Below, in pieces: positions 6,240-8,467 of a stretch of DNA of 8,467 bases; the first letter of the stretch is position 1, and each line of letters begins with the position of its first letter. The DNA lies in NCBI GenBank assembly GCA_030633645.1, contig DAOVRY010000018.1, forward strand, positions 1 to 8,467, in the 5' to 3' direction. A program made the position numbers and the translations under genes. The DNA comes from Pseudomonadota bacterium. GTDB taxonomy: Bacteria > Desulfobacterota > DSM-4660 > Desulfatiglandales > B25-G16. The notes under the pieces were generated by a model that searched no databases, was not told where the DNA came from, and saw only the letters and a list, made by a program, of their open reading frames with translations.

Positions 6240-8467
6240 ATGAAAGAAACTGATCAGAAAACAAATCTACTTATCGGGGCCATTGTTGTTGCCATTTTTA
6301 TCTACCTCTCCTTTGCCCAGTTCTCTGTTTTCGAATCCCTTGAAAAGGTAGTTTACGAGATCGAGATGAGGCTTGATACGCCACGAAACCCGGGAGAGAG
6401 CAAAGTGGCCATAGTCGATATTGACGATAAGAGTATACGTAAACTTGGTCAGTGGCCGTGGCCGAGGCATATCATTGCTGACATGATAACAATCCTCAAG
6501 AATAATGGGGCGAAATTTATCGGCCTTGATATAGTCTTTAGTGAAAAAGAACAGAATGCGAGCATCAAGGAGATAGAAAACCTTTACAGCAAAATCCTGG
6601 AGCGAGAAGAATCCCCCAATGCAGGAGAGGAAAATAGTTGGATACTCGGTGAATTGAAGGAGATTGCGAAACGCCTGGATAATGATAGAGCCCTGTCTCA
6701 AGCTGTGAAAGCTTCTGGGAATACAATACTTCCAGTTGTCGGCGAATTTGGCAAGTACGAAACCGAGTTGCCCATTGCTCCTGAATCATTCTCTGCTACA
6801 GATATCTTGAAAAAAGACAGGATTAGTGGTCAGAACCAGATATCTGTTAAACAAGTAATTACTCCCTTTGATGAACTGTCAAAAAGCGGTCGTAGCCTTG
6901 GGCACATAAATGTCTCTCCCAACAAAATAACGATGGGCCGGGTTCACATACCCTTTATCAATTTTAGAGGAATTATCATACCTTCCATGCCCCTGTCCCT
7001 TGCCCTTGATTATCTTAATAAGCATCCCGCGCAGGTTATCATTAATGGTAGGGGGGTTAAACTCGGGAAAGAAATCATTCCTATCAACAGAGGGGAAATG
7101 TTCATCAAGTTTAAGGGTGGCAAAAGATCCTTTCCCTACTATTCCTTTGTAGATATCTTGAAGGTAAGAAAGGTTCCTTTAGTGTTTGACGGCAAGATTG
7201 TGCTCATTGGCTTTACTACAGACCGGGAAGGTTTTGCGGTTGATACACCTGTAGACCATCACATGCCGCGGGTAGAGTTTATGGCCAATGTTATTGAGGG
7301 GCTTATGCACGGACGCTTTTTGAAACGCCCAAGCACCATGATATATCTAGAGGTCCTTATCTTGCTGCTGCTGGGACTAGCATCCTCATTCTTTCAATCA
7401 CGTTTCAGTTATCTTGACCGAACTGGACTAACATTCGCATTGATCTTGCTTACCTTTCTAACCAGCGCCACATTCTTTATAGGATTTGATACATGGTTTA
7501 AAACCATTTATATTATCCTCGCCCTGGCAGCGATCTATGGCAGCATACTGATAAAAGATTTGCTGTTCGTGCCCAAGACAATGGTCTCAAAAGATGCTAT
7601 AGAAACAAACCGGATGCTGGGAATTAGTTTGCAAACCCAAGGCTTGCTTGATTTGGCCTTTGAAAAATTCAGAAAATGCCCCCTCGACGACGAGATGAGG
7701 GATATCGTTTACAACCTGGGGCTCGACTACGAGCGCAAGAGAATGGTTAACAAGGCCATTTCGATATACGAATACATTAATAAGAAAGATACCGGCTTTA
7801 GAGATCTGAATGAAAGGATACCAACCTTAAAAAAGGTACTCAGTTCCTTACCACTCAGTGCCCATCAAGGAAAAAGAGAGGAACGAATAGTTGTCGCCGA
7901 TGACCTGGAGGTTAAGCCTACTGTTGGAAGATATGAGATACTCATGGAACTGGGTCAGGGTGCTATGGGTACCGTTTACAAGGGGAGAGACCCCAAGATC
8001 AATCGCCTCTTGGCTATAAAGACCATTCGTTTTTCTGATGAATTCGAGCCTGATAAGATACAGGATATCAAGGAGCGCTTCTTCACCGAGGCTGAGCTCG
8101 CAGGGAAACTCTCTCACCCCGGCATCGTTTCCATATACGATGTTGGTGAAGACTATGATCTTACGTACATGGCTATGGAATTTCTGGAGGGGGATAGCCT
8201 CGAGAAATATTGCAACAAAGGATCCCTGCTTCCTGTAAGAAGAGTACTCGACATTATTGCTGAAACGGCCGATGCTTTAGAATATGCACACAACAATGGT
8301 GTAATCCATAGAGACATAAAGCCCGGAAACATAATGCTTTTAAGAAACGGCAAGACCAAGGTTACCGATTTTGGAATAGCCAAGTCTATTTCTGCTTCAA
8401 AAACCAGAACCGGAATAATCCTTGGTACTCCGAACTATATGTCACCGGAACAGATCATCGGTCGACA
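6240..8467 (+). CDS. CHASE2-domain transmembrane Ser/Thr protein kinase (3' end outside window)
   Basis: The first 742 residues of a membrane receptor kinase. TM1 is at about 10-28. A periplasmic CHASE2 domain spans about 30-365, with the family signatures VAIVDIDDKSI (56-66), GLDIVFSE (95-102) and GKIVLIG (318-324), followed by a TP and a RVEFMANVIEGL segment ending FLKRP. Three further TM helices lie at about 366-385, 397-416 and 420-440, placing the rest in the cytoplasm. Residues 455-535 are helical and TPR-like (AFEKF, AISIYEYI). The Hanks-type kinase starts near 565: glycine loop LGQGAMGTVYKG (571-582), K594, probable alpha-C E617, HRDIKPGN (690-697), DFG (710-712) and the APE equivalent SPE (735-737). 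All visible catalytic residues are present, so the kinase is predicted active. The C-lobe is cut by the window edge. ATG 6240 is the only conventional start after the in-frame stop at 6180, though its Shine-Dalgarno is weak. Substrates are unknown. Confidence 0.95.
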   Translation, partial: MKETDQKTNLLIGAIVVAIFIYLSFAQFSVFESLEKVVYEIEMRLDTPRNPGESKVAIVDIDDKSIRKLGQWPWPRHIIADMITILKNNGAKFIGLDIVFSEKEQNASIKEIENLYSKILEREESPNAGEENSWILGELKEIAKRLDNDRALSQAVKASGNTILPVVGEFGKYETELPIAPESFSATDILKKDRISGQNQISVKQVITPFDELSKSGRSLGHINVSPNKITMGRVHIPFINFRGIIIPSMPLSLALDYLNKHPAQVIINGRGVKLGKEIIPINRGEMFIKFKGGKRSFPYYSFVDILKVRKVPLVFDGKIVLIGFTTDREGFAVDTPVDHHMPRVEFMANVIEGLMHGRFLKRPSTMIYLEVLILLLLGLASSFFQSRFSYLDRTGLTFALILLTFLTSATFFIGFDTWFKTIYIILALAAIYGSILIKDLLFVPKTMVSKDAIETNRMLGISLQTQGLLDLAFEKFRKCPLDDEMRDIVYNLGLDYERKRMVNKAISIYEYINKKDTGFRDLNERIPTLKKVLSSLPLSAHQGKREERIVVADDLEVKPTVGRYEILMELGQGAMGTVYKGRDPKINRLLAIKTIRFSDEFEPDKIQDIKERFFTEAELAGKLSHPGIVSIYDVGEDYDLTYMAMEFLEGDSLEKYCNKGSLLPVRRVLDIIAETADALEYAHNNGVIHRDIKPGNIMLLRNGKTKVTDFGIAKSISASKTRTGIILGTPNYMSPEQIIGR

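Noticed and set aside
6240..8467. Possible loss of kinase activity through truncation
   Set aside because: The protein is cut only by the window edge; the frame is still open at the last base and all catalytic motifs up to SPE are intact.

Overview
The window is an ordinary-looking chromosomal segment of moderate GC content from a Gram-negative bacterium. The domain mix (GAF plus class III cyclase, CHASE2 plus Ser/Thr kinase, MshEN-type pilus or secretion ATPase, class III-signal pilin) resembles Desulfobacterota (deltaproteobacteria) or relatives. That placement is an inference from domain content and style, not a measured taxonomic assignment. No RNA gene, insertion sequence, CRISPR array or phage gene was seen.

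Layout. (1) Positions 1-1125, plus strand: the 3' part of a GAF-domain adenylate cyclase whose start lies before the window. (2) Positions 1152-2750, minus strand: a membrane protein with about six TM helices, two PAS domains and a C-terminal coiled coil, but no recognisable output domain. It converges on the cyclase with only 26 bp between the stops. (3) Positions 2886-6046, minus strand: a compact pilus or secretion cluster. In transcription order it holds a GspE/PilB-family ATPase with a tandem MshEN (c-di-GMP-binding type) N-terminus and an extra double zinc ribbon at its C-terminus. Next comes a small protein joining an eight-ligand zinc finger, one TM helix and a periplasmic domain reminiscent of type II secretion pseudopilins. 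Last is a type IV pilin-like protein overlapping it by 4 bp. The PAS protein follows 135 bp later on the same strand. (4) Positions 6047-6239: an AT-rich divergent intergenic region with a near-consensus sigma-70 promoter facing right and an imperfect 17-bp palindrome. (5) Position 6240 to the end, plus strand: a CHASE2-TM-helical-repeat-Ser/Thr kinase protein, cut off by the window edge just after the kinase activation segment.

How the genes may work together (inference). Four genes are signalling proteins or carry a signalling domain: a cAMP-producing cyclase, a PAS membrane sensor, a CHASE2 kinase with periplasmic sensing, and the assembly ATPase with its c-di-GMP-type module. They surround a small pilin/ATPase set that has no visible platform protein (PilC/GspF), secretin or prepilin peptidase. 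The most distinctive feature is that the ATPase and its neighbour both carry added cysteine-rich zinc modules on the cytoplasmic side. This suggests a non-standard, second-messenger- and phosphorylation-controlled pilus-like machine, or an orphan module that borrows the core machinery encoded elsewhere.
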